The notes below the pieces were generated by a model. It worked only from the letters and a program-made list of their open reading frames with translations, was not told where the DNA came from and did not search any database. Made by a program: the position numbers and the translations under genes. A stretch of DNA of 35,195 nucleotides, taken from IMG/VR virus record IMGVR_UViG_3300027974_000084, positions 1-35,195 of that record. One strand, written 5' to 3'. Source of the stretch: a virus. Positions 14,845 through 21,469 of the stretch are shown here, piece by piece (position 1 is the first letter of the stretch; every line of letters starts with the position of its first letter).

Positions 14845-15201
14845 ATGAAAAAAACAATTATCGCATTAGTCTTAATCGTATTGGCGGGTTGTACAAAAAT
14901 AGAATTACCTGAACCTGTAACAATTGACTTAGGAGTTAAGTCAACGTCAACGGCAATTAAATCAATAAATCAAACTAATAACATTGTAACGGCAGTTTTT
15001 GAAACAACTGTTGGTTCAAAATATTCGGTACAAATCGTTCCTTTTGGAAGTGAAGAACCAGTTAAAAAAGACGGGTTCACTGCTAATGAATTGACAACTC
15101 AAAAAACTTATGACTTGTCAGGATTACCTAAAAAGGACTACGATTTTATCTTTATCGACATTAATGGTAAAGAGGTGAAGTACCCAATTATAATAAAATA
15201 A
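14845..15201 (+). CDS. Small lipoprotein (cassette gene 3)
   Basis: A 118-residue protein with a classic lipoprotein signal: MKKTIIALVLIVLAGC, lipobox LAGC with Cys16. The mature part (TKIELPEPVTIDLGVKST) is Thr- and Lys-rich and looks like one beta-sandwich domain (VTAVFETTVGSKYSVQIVPF, DYDFIFIDINGKEVKYPIIIK). It starts one base after the stop of the cohesin-like gene, so the two are probably co-translated and may act together, with the lipoprotein as membrane anchor (inference). Confidence 0.65.
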   Translation: MKKTIIALVLIVLAGCTKIELPEPVTIDLGVKSTSTAIKSINQTNNIVTAVFETTVGSKYSVQIVPFGSEEPVKKDGFTANELTTQKTYDLSGLPKKDYDFIFIDINGKEVKYPIIIK

Positions 15202-15224
15202 ACTAAAAATAAAAAACAAATTTT

Positions 15225-15542
15225 ATGTCAGAGGAAACACAAGACCATAATGACGGTACATGGTCAGGTCTTAAAAAAACAATCATTGGATTGGTCACAA
15301 CTATCGTATTAGGTGCTGGTGGTGTGGTTACAACTAAACTAATTGGTGGAGAGGAAGAAAAACCTGCAACACAACAAGCGGCACCTGTGATTAACATCAA
15401 TAACACTCAAACTCAACAACAAGCTGCGGGTGGCGGAAAAACAATAATCATTAAAGAAAAATCTAGTGCACCTGCAACAGTGGCACCTAAACCTAAGAAA
15501 AAAGAAGGAGACGAATTCAAGGAAGAAGCTCCAAAATGGTAA
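15225..15542 (+). CDS. Single-pass membrane protein with Gln/Ala/Lys-rich tail (cassette gene 4)
   Basis: A 105-residue protein: an acidic N-terminus (MSEETQDHNDGTWSG), one hydrophobic helix (about 17-40, TIIGLVTTIVLGAGGVVTTK), then a low-complexity tail with a Gln/Ala stretch (NTQTQQQAAGGGKTIIIKEK) and a Lys/Pro end (APKPKKKEGDEFKEEAPKW). This looks like an inner-membrane anchor with a flexible periplasmic arm. No family is recognised. Confidence 0.55.
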   Translation: MSEETQDHNDGTWSGLKKTIIGLVTTIVLGAGGVVTTKLIGGEEEKPATQQAAPVININNTQTQQQAAGGGKTIIIKEKSSAPATVAPKPKKKEGDEFKEEAPKW

Positions 15543-15566
15543 AATAAAAATAAAAATTGAGGAAAA

Positions 15567-15797
15567 ATGAAAAAAATTAACTTTCAAAAAATCGGTGATG
15601 TAATGTTCAAATCATACTTGGGATTTGTCGGAGTATGGCTTGCGTTCGCATTATCAACACAAGTATTTTTTCTTTATTTACAATTCACAAGTCAAGACGA
15701 AAGAATAAGAAACATTGTAAATGAGATAGAATGGAAAATAGACGGAACGTTCAAGGACAATCCTGATAATATTTGGTATGAAGGGGGTAAGAAATAA
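15567..15797 (+). CDS. Small membrane protein (cassette gene 5)
   Basis: A 76-residue protein with a basic N-terminus, one long hydrophobic segment at about 16-39 (YLGFVGVWLAFALSTQVFFLYL), and a charged helical tail (QDERIRNIVNEIEWKIDG). An AGGAAAA ribosome-binding-like stretch precedes the ATG. Its TAA overlaps the ATG of the next gene (TAATG), so the two small membrane proteins are coupled and may form one complex. Function unknown. Confidence 0.6.
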   Translation: MKKINFQKIGDVMFKSYLGFVGVWLAFALSTQVFFLYLQFTSQDERIRNIVNEIEWKIDGTFKDNPDNIWYEGGKK

Positions 15798-16006
15798 TGA
15801 TTAAAAAATTCTATCAAGAGTTTGAACAAGTAATCTTGTTTTGCTCATCAATCATCTATCTAATCGGATTTATGTTCTATTTTGATAACGAAATGAGAAC
15901 TACAGATTGGATGGGACCTCTTTGGATTATACAGTTCTTTACGTTAGGAACATTATTAGGTCTGTACAGTAGAAAAAAAGACTGGAGATGGCCTAAAAGA
16001 TATTAA
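15797..16006 (+). CDS. Two-helix membrane protein (cassette gene 6)
   Basis: A 69-residue protein with two hydrophobic segments (about 11-29, VILFCSSIIYLIGFMFYF; about 42-58, WIIQFFTLGTLLGLY), an acidic loop (DNEMRTTDWMG) and a basic C-terminus (SRKKDWRWPKRY). This topology also fits a small holin or spanin-like helper, but the setting between exported envelope proteins suggests a part of the same membrane assembly. Coupled to gene 5 by a TAATG overlap. Confidence 0.55.
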   Translation: MIKKFYQEFEQVILFCSSIIYLIGFMFYFDNEMRTTDWMGPLWIIQFFTLGTLLGLYSRKKDWRWPKRY

Positions 16007-16013
16007 TCAACAT

Positions 16014-16730
16014 ATGAAAAAGATATTATTAATGGCGGGACTTTTAGTCTCAATGGCTTCCTATGGCCAAACTATAGGTAAAACTCAGACAGAACAATAT
16101 AAAGCATCTTTTGAGACCGCAATAGATATTAGTCGGTTTTTGGATTACGATGGACCACAAATACCAATACAAATATTAAAGGCGGGAATCTCAGACGAAA
16201 TGTATGAGATGTATCCTGAACTTAAAGAAAAAAGAGTTGGGTTAGGGGTTGCAAATATTTCAATGGAATACCTTGAAAATCTTAATCGTTTTAAATTCAC
16301 AGAAGATAAAACAGAAATTAAGAATAGAATGGTTAAGCAATTCCAAGCATCACAAGCAGGAATTTCTGAGAATAAATTAGACGGTAGAGGTAAAATTAAC
16401 TTGGCACAATACTTTGTAACAATTGAGTGTTACGATTATTCTGTGTCCGAAGATGAAACCGTTAATTTACAAAATGGGGTTAAAAATTTAATGGTTACCC
16501 GTATTGGTTTACAAGTAAGATTCACAAATGCAGAAACAGGAGTTGTATTTGGAGCATCAGGATTAGGTGAAGCAAAGACAACAAGAGAACTAACTTTATT
16601 ATCAGACGCAACCGTAGACCCAGTTAAATTCAATCAATCAACAATATCAATTGCAACTAAAAAAGCTCTTGATATTGCTTGTGCTAGAATCTTAGATAGG
16701 ATGATTAAAAAAGGAATTTACACCAAATAA
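16014..16730 (+). CDS. CsgG-like outer-membrane secretion protein (cassette gene 7)
   Basis: A 238-residue protein with signal peptide MKKILLMAGLLVSMASYGQ. The mature part follows the order of CsgG, the curli secretion channel: a helix with RFKFTEDKTEIKNRM and FQASQAG (like the LERQGLQNLLNER region), strand INLAQYFVTIECYDYSVS, strand IGLQVRFTNAETGVVFGAS (CsgG: VNLRVVNVSTGEILSS), and a final helix KKALDIACARILDRMIKKG. Length is close to CsgG (277). Unlike E. coli CsgG no lipobox Cys is present. The match is by eye, so a related CsgG-fold protein without channel function remains possible. Confidence 0.55.
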   Translation: MKKILLMAGLLVSMASYGQTIGKTQTEQYKASFETAIDISRFLDYDGPQIPIQILKAGISDEMYEMYPELKEKRVGLGVANISMEYLENLNRFKFTEDKTEIKNRMVKQFQASQAGISENKLDGRGKINLAQYFVTIECYDYSVSEDETVNLQNGVKNLMVTRIGLQVRFTNAETGVVFGASGLGEAKTTRELTLLSDATVDPVKFNQSTISIATKKALDIACARILDRMIKKGIYTK

Positions 16731-16742
16731 GATACAATATAA

Positions 16743-18032
16743 TTGAAAGGTCTAAAAATATTATTAAGTATCTTATTTGTGGTTTTCCTCACCCACAGGT
16801 CGCAAGGACAGGTAGTAACTCAAACCTACCTGGACCCTTGTGATTTAAAGACCTATGTCGTATCAATACCGATTCAATCTACAACAGGAGTATTAGTTAT
16901 TATTAGAGGAACCTCTAAAATTTTTACATATTCTCAATTTGCAAGTGGGGAAGTAGACAGATGGGTTAATTCAATATTTGCAACACCATGTCCATCAACA
17001 ACAGTAGTAACTCAAACAGTAGCAACAACAGTGACTCAGGCAGTATCTGCAGCGGCAAGTGCGGCAGCTTCTTCAGCCGCATCATCGGCAGCAAGTTCCG
17101 CAGCTGGTTCGGCCGCAAGCTCATCGGCATCCTCACAACCTCAACCCTCCTCTTCATCTTCATCGTCATCCTCCCAATCGTCATCATCTTCTGGGGAATC
17201 ATCCTCATCGGAGGGTGGGTCTGGAGATTCAAAAGGAGAAACTTCAGAAAGCAAATCAGAAAGTAAGTCTGAGAGTAAAAGTGAAGAAAAGAAAGAAGAA
17301 AAAAAATCTGACGAGAAAAAGAAAGAAGAAAAAAAGAAAGCGATTAGTGCAAACCCAATGTTATTTGCATCGGACTTAACTACAACACAAGGGCCTGATT
17401 TAAAGTATAGTGTAATTGCGTCATTTGGTGTTAGTAAAGCTTCAATGGCGGGTAATGAAAGTTGGAGTGCAAATGGTATGATTTGGAGTACATTAAAACA
17501 ATTTGCGTTAAGTGGTGGATATACTAAAATGGATTTTAAAAATGGTAAGTTAGAATCTATTAATTCATATTCTATGACTGCCGCTTATTTGGACGGAAAT
17601 TATATGAATCTTGTTGGATATACCCACATTATACCAAATCCAAAATACGGAACATATGGATATAATATAGGTGCAATTACTTTATTATTACAAGATAAAG
17701 AGTTGGTTAATGTAAAGACAGGAGAGATGAGAGATATTTTTAATGTTTCATTTTCAACATCTGTGGTTGGGTTTTGGACTAAACCATTCCCTGTTAGTCC
17801 AAAAATAGTTTTATCTCCACAAGTATTTGTTATGAATTCACCACTAAGTTGGAATTCAAAAACTGGTGAAACGACAGTTAATAGACAATTTGGATTTTTA
17901 GTTGGTTCGTCGTTTGATTATAAAATCAGTAAACGATTTGGTTTAAGCCTAAACTATAAAGTTTCGGCGTCTACTCAAAAAGAGACACCGATTCTTAATA
18001 ACTTCTTGATTGGTTCAAGATTAATGCTGTAA
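16743..18032 (+). CDS. Exported protein with Ala/Ser/Lys-Glu linker and barrel-like C-terminus (cassette gene 8)
   Basis: A 429-residue protein from a TTG start at 16743; the first residues form a good signal peptide (KILLSILFVVFLTHRSQGQ) and no suitable ATG exists. Residues about 20-85 form a small domain with two Cys. Residues about 90-200 are low complexity: Ala/Ser, then pure Ser, then Lys/Glu/Ser repeats. The C-terminal 225 residues alternate short strands with Gly and aromatic residues and end SRLML, like an outer-membrane beta barrel or porin-like sheet. The linker could span the periplasm or peptidoglycan. It follows the CsgG-like gene. Confidence 0.6.
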   Translation: MKGLKILLSILFVVFLTHRSQGQVVTQTYLDPCDLKTYVVSIPIQSTTGVLVIIRGTSKIFTYSQFASGEVDRWVNSIFATPCPSTTVVTQTVATTVTQAVSAAASAAASSAASSAASSAAGSAASSSASSQPQPSSSSSSSSSQSSSSSGESSSSEGGSGDSKGETSESKSESKSESKSEEKKEEKKSDEKKKEEKKKAISANPMLFASDLTTTQGPDLKYSVIASFGVSKASMAGNESWSANGMIWSTLKQFALSGGYTKMDFKNGKLESINSYSMTAAYLDGNYMNLVGYTHIIPNPKYGTYGYNIGAITLLLQDKELVNVKTGEMRDIFNVSFSTSVVGFWTKPFPVSPKIVLSPQVFVMNSPLSWNSKTGETTVNRQFGFLVGSSFDYKISKRFGLSLNYKVSASTQKETPILNNFLIGSRLML

Positions 18033-18036
18033 AACT

Positions 18037-18657
18037 ATGAAAAAAATATTAGACATTAGACATTTTATAATTCTTGCTTTAATTGTTGCGGTGCTTTTTT
18101 TAGACGGAGACAATCGTACAGTGATTAAAGAAGTGGTTAAAGAAATCCCTGGAGAATCGGTTCATGATACCATTACAATTTCATACCCTGAATATATTCA
18201 AGGTAGTGACATTTATCATGATACTACAATCTATGTGCCAACATTAGTACATGTAGATACCGCAGAAATTCTTAAAAATTTTTATGCTAAAATGATTAAT
18301 ATGGACACTATTAAGTTGAATAATAATCAAGGATTTCTATACTTGTCTGATAGTATCTCTCAAAATAAAATAATATCCAGAGAATGGTCGGCATCGATTA
18401 AACCAAAAATTGTTAGAGAATCAGCTCCTCCTTTGCCACCAATTAAAAATCAAATGTTTATTGGTGTTGATGGTTCTTGGAGTCAAAAAGATTGGGTTAA
18501 CTCTTTAGGGATGGGATTAATATTAAAAACTAAAAAAGACCATTTATATCAAGTAGGTGTTGGAGTTGCAAATAGAACTACAGACGGAATATCAGGAGAA
18601 TTCACACCGTATATTAATGGCGGGATTTATTGGAAAATTAAAGTTAAAAAAGATTAG
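18037..18657 (+). CDS. Membrane-anchored periplasmic protein (cassette gene 9)
   Basis: A 206-residue protein with an N-terminal hydrophobic anchor (about 9-23, FIILALIVAVLFLDG), a charged stalk (VIKEVVKEIPGESVHD), a middle region with repeated HDTT/VDTA motifs, and a C-terminal strand-rich part (MFIGVDGSWSQKDW, HLYQVGVGVANRT, YINGGIYWKIKVKKD). The build is reminiscent of proteins that link the inner membrane to the outer membrane (spanin-like), or of a small barrel; I cannot decide. Last gene of the cassette, 4 nt after gene 8. Confidence 0.5.
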   Translation: MKKILDIRHFIILALIVAVLFLDGDNRTVIKEVVKEIPGESVHDTITISYPEYIQGSDIYHDTTIYVPTLVHVDTAEILKNFYAKMINMDTIKLNNNQGFLYLSDSISQNKIISREWSASIKPKIVRESAPPLPPIKNQMFIGVDGSWSQKDWVNSLGMGLILKTKKDHLYQVGVGVANRTTDGISGEFTPYINGGIYWKIKVKKD

Positions 18658-18659
18658 AC

Positions 18660-18667
18660 TATTTATA
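18660..18667 (+). promoter_or_regulatory. Candidate late promoter element TATTTATA
   Basis: ACTATTTATATA, 14 nt before the ATG at 18682 and directly after the last cassette gene. Confidence 0.5.
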
Positions 18668-18681
18668 TAAAAAATAATCTC

Positions 18682-19224
18682 ATGGATTTGCGTGAATTAA
18701 TTAAAGAAACATTAGAGAAACAGTTAGACAAATCTTTAATATTGAAAGAGAATGTTAAAATTTCAAACGCGTTACAATATCATATTGATAATGAAATGAC
18801 CTTAGCTGAAAATGCATTTATGTTTTATTCTGAAGGTTATTTTAATTTGGTTAATGAAGTTAGAGAGTTATTTAATCAGGGAAAAATTGACCTTAATAAA
18901 AAGGATAGATTGATGGTTGAATCTGATTTAGGTATTAAAGTTAAAATTGGTAAGGAATATGTTTATTTAGATGCTCCTTACATCTACGAAACAGAAGATG
19001 ATATTTTAACGGAAGGTAAAACTCCAAGAAATCCTAAGAAATTCGCAGTTTATACTAAGAGTAAAACTGAAGGAGTTAAAAAAATAACTTTTGGTAATTC
19101 TATATTAATAGTTAAAGAGAACCGCAAGTGTTCTCAAAAAACAGATAGAACAACCGCAGGATATTGGTCTTGTAATCTTGGTAGATATTCTAAACAACTT
19201 GGACTTTCCTCTTCAAATTATTAG
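18682..19224 (+). CDS. Probable packaged virion protein with YWSC-type basic C-terminus
   Basis: A 180-residue protein. The start MDLRELIKETLEKQ and the following LILKENV contain the amphipathic L-x-E pattern. A helical middle part (YHIDNEMTLAENAFMFY) is followed by a basic C-terminal module: PRNPKKFAVYTKSKTEGVKK, ITFGNS, NRKCSQKTDRTTAGYWSCNL. That module resembles a family of small phage proteins (DUF5872-like) that pair a beta hairpin with an R/K-rich YWSC end. Inferred role: internal capsid or DNA-contacting protein. It ends 2 nt before the next gene. Confidence 0.55.
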   Translation: MDLRELIKETLEKQLDKSLILKENVKISNALQYHIDNEMTLAENAFMFYSEGYFNLVNEVRELFNQGKIDLNKKDRLMVESDLGIKVKIGKEYVYLDAPYIYETEDDILTEGKTPRNPKKFAVYTKSKTEGVKKITFGNSILIVKENRKCSQKTDRTTAGYWSCNLGRYSKQLGLSSSNY

Positions 19225-19226
19225 TA

Positions 19227-19520
19227 ATGAATATTGATAAAATTGAAAAATACTTACAAGTATATATTGATGACGTTATAATACCAGAAATTAATAACGA
19301 ATTGGTTGGTGATGACGATGAACCAATAAGAATCACCATATATAAGATTAATTTTGGAGAATCAAATCCAAATAGAATAAATTTTTTCTTAGATATGGAC
19401 CCAGATTGGTCCAAAGGTAGTTTTACTAATAAAATTAATTCTGATATTTCAGGATTTTTTAGAATGTTAGGAGTCGATAAAAATCTACATATCTATTGGA
19501 ATAAAAGACCGTTATTTTAA
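19227..19520 (+). CDS. Hypothetical protein, 97 aa
   Basis: A 97-residue protein (MNIDKIEKYLQVYIDDVIIP) with an N-terminal helix, an acidic turn (ELVGDDDEPIRITIY), then alternating strands and a C-terminal LHIYWNKRPLF. No family is recognised. It directly follows the putative packaged protein and is probably in the same transcript. A repeat-rich inverted structure follows the stop. Confidence 0.55.
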   Translation: MNIDKIEKYLQVYIDDVIIPEINNELVGDDDEPIRITIYKINFGESNPNRINFFLDMDPDWSKGSFTNKINSDISGFFRMLGVDKNLHIYWNKRPLF

Positions 19521-19533
19521 TATAATTTATCCG

Positions 19534-19589
19534 TGCCAAACAAATTGTGAAATGCCAAACAAATTTCAATTTTAAAATTTGTTTGGCAT
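19534..19589. repeat. Three copies of TGCCAAACAAATT, two direct and one inverted
   Basis: The 13-mer occurs at 19534-19546 and 19553-19565 (19 bp apart) and inverted at 19576-19588. The second and third copies lie within a perfect 15-bp inverted repeat (19552-19566 and 19575-19589, 8-nt loop). It sits between convergent genes, so a bidirectional terminator is likely, but the extra direct copy is not needed for that and suggests a protein-binding array. Confidence 0.7.
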
Positions 19590-19614
19590 CAAGTTATTAG
19601 GAGAGAAGGAAATC

Positions 19615-20661
19615 TTAGGCCCTCATTGTTGGAACATCTGTGAATTCAGATAATAATTCTCGAACTTGTCTTTCTCCTGGAACAATGTCATTTTCTGTTT
19701 CACTAAGTAATTCGCGTATTGTGTCCATTTCTCTTTGATAATTATGAACGGGTAATTCTGGTTGTTCCATTGATACCTCCGTCGGTTGTTCATTGAGTGG
19801 AATTGTCTCATCACTAAATTCAATTCTCATTTTTTCGTGAACACTTATACATTCTGTATAAACTTGTTGTTGAATTTCATCTGAACATAAATTTTTGTTT
19901 GTAAATTCGGATTTGAATATTTTTCTAACAATAGGGAATAGATAATCATCAGCATCAACATCAAGGTAATCAACTCTACTATCTTCAGCATTCCAAAAAC
20001 TAAATTCTGAATCACCATCTAATCCTTTGTAACCCGCAAACTTATATCCTGTTTCTTTATTGATAAAATATGCCAAAATACCTCGTCTCCAATATTTTTC
20101 AAAATAGTTTTTTTCTTTTTGATATGTTGTACACCATCTTGTTGATGAACCATATTTTGCCGATGCTGAAAATGTTAAAGGTCTAACAACAACCCACTTT
20201 TCATCTTCATATTCTTTGACAACCTGACCCTCAAGTTCTTTTGTAAGCTCTTTCATGGTAGCTAATGTTACGGCACCTCTAATATCATCAATATCTTTAT
20301 AACTTGTAACATCATTTTTTTCAATCATATTTTTATCCATGTATTCCATGAATAAGTTTAAAGTATGATATGTTTCAGTAGTGAAATTTTCAGTAATATA
20401 GTTTGACAAATAAAACATTTGATTATCTGTAAGTCCATCAGTTGAAATTCCTTTATTAATTAAATTTGATTGAATTTCCAATATGCCAATTGATAATTCA
20501 TCTTTACGCCACATTTCTTTTACATCAAATCTTTTTCCAAAAATTTTACACATTAAAGGAAGGTATTTGTGAGTTTTAGTGGTATCTAATCTAACCATTA
20601 AATCAAACATTGTAATATTCAATTCAGGATATTGTTTTTTTAATTCATTTATACGAGACAT
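19615..20661 (-). CDS. Phage protein with GSSTRWCTT motif, 348 aa
   Basis: A 348-residue protein. Residues 1-150 are helical with many Leu and Met. The core PLTFSASAKYGSSTRWCTTY (162-180), followed by NYFEKYWRRGILAYFINKETG, matches a motif I associate with widespread uncharacterised phage proteins (a G-x-x-T-x-WCT block followed by F-x-x-Y and an L-x-YFI strand). The C-terminal 100 residues are acidic and contain EEQ/ELLSE-type repeats (RELLSETENDI, RELLSEFTDV). The enzymatic or structural role is unknown. It follows the tRNA unit on the same strand but is separated from it by a strong terminator. Confidence 0.65.
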   Translation of the reverse strand: MSRINELKKQYPELNITMFDLMVRLDTTKTHKYLPLMCKIFGKRFDVKEMWRKDELSIGILEIQSNLINKGISTDGLTDNQMFYLSNYITENFTTETYHTLNLFMEYMDKNMIEKNDVTSYKDIDDIRGAVTLATMKELTKELEGQVVKEYEDEKWVVVRPLTFSASAKYGSSTRWCTTYQKEKNYFEKYWRRGILAYFINKETGYKFAGYKGLDGDSEFSFWNAEDSRVDYLDVDADDYLFPIVRKIFKSEFTNKNLCSDEIQQQVYTECISVHEKMRIEFSDETIPLNEQPTEVSMEQPELPVHNYQREMDTIRELLSETENDIVPGERQVRELLSEFTDVPTMRA

Positions 20662-20710
20662 ATTTTTGTTTTTTTAAAAGATAAGTTAAATAAAAATATT
20701 AGTCAAAAAA

Positions 20711-20737
20711 AAACATTCAGTATTTCTACTGAATGTT
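20711..20737 (-). terminator. Strong intrinsic terminator of the tRNA unit
   Basis: A perfect 11-bp stem AACATTCAGTA/TACTGAATGTT with a 4-nt loop, followed on the reverse strand by nine T. It ends the transcript that carries both tRNA genes. Confidence 0.9.
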
Positions 20738-20740
20738 AAT

Positions 20741-20838
20741 AACTTAAATCCTCTCCCGTAGAGAAGATGCTCAACTTTAGGTATTGAGTTTGAGAGAACA
20801 AGTCTCATACCATTGAGTTACCCTTTGGGTAACACATG
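20741..20838 (-). ncRNA. Hairpin-rich RNA tail between the tRNA-like gene and the terminator
   Basis: No ORF. On the reverse strand four hairpins follow each other: GTTACCC-AAA-GGGTAAC, TGAGA-CTTGTTC-TCTCA (a 7-nt loop like an anticodon arm), CTCAA/TTGAG with a 9-nt loop, and ATCTTCTC-TACGG-GAGAGGAT. I tried to fold a tRNA here and could not: there is no T-arm TTCRA. It could be a processed small RNA or a tRNA remnant. Confidence 0.35.
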
Positions 20839-21008
20839 CTGTAAGGGAAGGAGTCGAACCTTCAAGAGGAGATTCAATTAATAACAGAACGCTTGCAAGC
20901 TGGTGGTCTACCCCATATTATTAATCTATTTCTTTGTCCTCGCCCACGAGACAGGTGGGTGCGTATGCCAAGGTCATAACAGAGACAACCCAATTTCGCC
21001 ACCTTACA
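20839..21008 (-). tRNA. Oversized 170-nt tRNA-like RNA with insertions in D loop and variable arm
   Basis: Five perfect stems in class II tRNA order: acceptor TGTAAGG (21008-21002) with CCTTACA (20846-20840); D stem GCG/CGC; anticodon-like CCCAC-CTGTCTC-GTGGG (20959-20943); variable arm GAGGA (20941-20937) with TCCTC (20870-20866); T arm GAAGG-TTCGACT-CCTTC. Discriminator G, no encoded CCA. The D loop holds a 22-nt insertion flanked by TTGG repeats, and the variable arm a 66-nt insertion with its own GATTAATAA/TTATTAATT stem. The loop would read anticodon GUC, odd for a class II tRNA and lacking a purine at position 37, so decoding is doubtful. It may be a tRNA mimic or contain removable inserts. 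Confidence 0.5.
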
Positions 21009-21104
21009 ATATTTGAACTAACTCACTGGAAACCTTATAATTTAATTTAATAAACTTATGGGTTAAGTACTCCGTTTATGTTAGTTCCTCGTACTCCAAG
21101 TTTG
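21009..21104 (-). other. Spacer between tRNA-Ser and the tRNA-like RNA
   Basis: No gene. On the reverse strand a GGAGTAC 7-mer occurs twice and GAACTAAC can pair with GTTAGTTC across about 60 nt, so the spacer may fold into one long hairpin, perhaps guiding processing of the flanking tRNAs. Confidence 0.35.
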
Positions 21105-21189
21105 CGGAAGCTCAGGGATTCGAACCCCAGATACCTTTCAGTATGACGGTTTTCAAGACCGTTCCATTCAACCACTCTGGCAAGCTTCC
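21105..21189 (-). tRNA. tRNA-Ser(UGA)
   Basis: A well-formed class II tRNA of 85 nt: acceptor GGAAGCT/AGCTTCC, D arm GCCAGAGTGG-type, anticodon stem ACGGT/ACCGT with loop CTTGAAA (anticodon TGA), variable arm ATACTGAAAGGTAT, T arm GGGGTTCGAATCCC-like, discriminator G as expected for Ser. No CCA is encoded. It begins 12 nt after the 70-residue gene upstream and is probably cotranscribed with it. Confidence 0.95.
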
Positions 21190-21201
21190 TATTTTAAAAC
21201 T

Positions 21202-21414
21202 TTATTTTCCACCAAAATACTTCTCAATAACCTTTAACCTATCTTCAGCGTCTACCAACATTTGTAACGCTTCTTCAGCGTTGCTGTAGAAGTCTTTAGT
21301 TGAGTGGTCACCGATACCGACACCTTTATTCCCCAATAGGTCTAAAGTTAATAATGCTTTTGCTTTATCTGACTCTGCAGATAGTCTCAACATGGTAATC
21401 AATTTTTCGTTCAT
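21202..21414 (-). CDS. Small helical hypothetical protein, 70 aa
   Basis: I start at the ATG at 21414 (MNEKLITMLRLSAESDKAKA); upstream codons overlap the divergent gene and look non-coding. The 70 residues look helical, with a Gly-rich turn (LLGNKGVGIGDHSTKDF) and a C-terminal helix (LVDAEDRLKVIEKYFGGK). No family is recognised. It heads the transcript that continues into tRNA-Ser and the tRNA-like RNA. Confidence 0.6.
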   Translation of the reverse strand: MNEKLITMLRLSAESDKAKALLTLDLLGNKGVGIGDHSTKDFYSNAEEALQMLVDAEDRLKVIEKYFGGK

Positions 21415-21469
21415 GTGTGTTTTATTTAATAGTCTTTTTATATTGACACAAAAGTAGTATATTTGTGTT

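Noticed and set aside
15203-15587. Two - strand ORFs opposite the small membrane-protein genes
   Set aside because: They are shadows of the + strand genes at 15225 and 15567, rich in Phe/Ser/Cys runs typical of antisense frames.
16966-17379. Three ORFs in other frames over the Ser/Ala/Lys-Glu linker (16966-17232 -, 16988-17266 +, 17059-17379 +)
   Set aside because: Repetitive codons stay open in every frame; the frame with the signal peptide and barrel-like end is the real one.
19534-19589. CRISPR-like array from the repeated 13-mer
   Set aside because: Only three short copies with unequal spacing and one inverted; no repeat-spacer periodicity.
20741-20838. A third tRNA (anticodon-like loop CTTGTTC)
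   Set aside because: No T arm with TTCRA and no matching acceptor stem could be found.
20839-21008. tmRNA or group I intron explanation for the long tRNA-like RNA
   Set aside because: Too short for tmRNA, no tag ORF seen; no group I core motifs recognised. The insertions sit in the D loop and variable arm, not in the anticodon loop.
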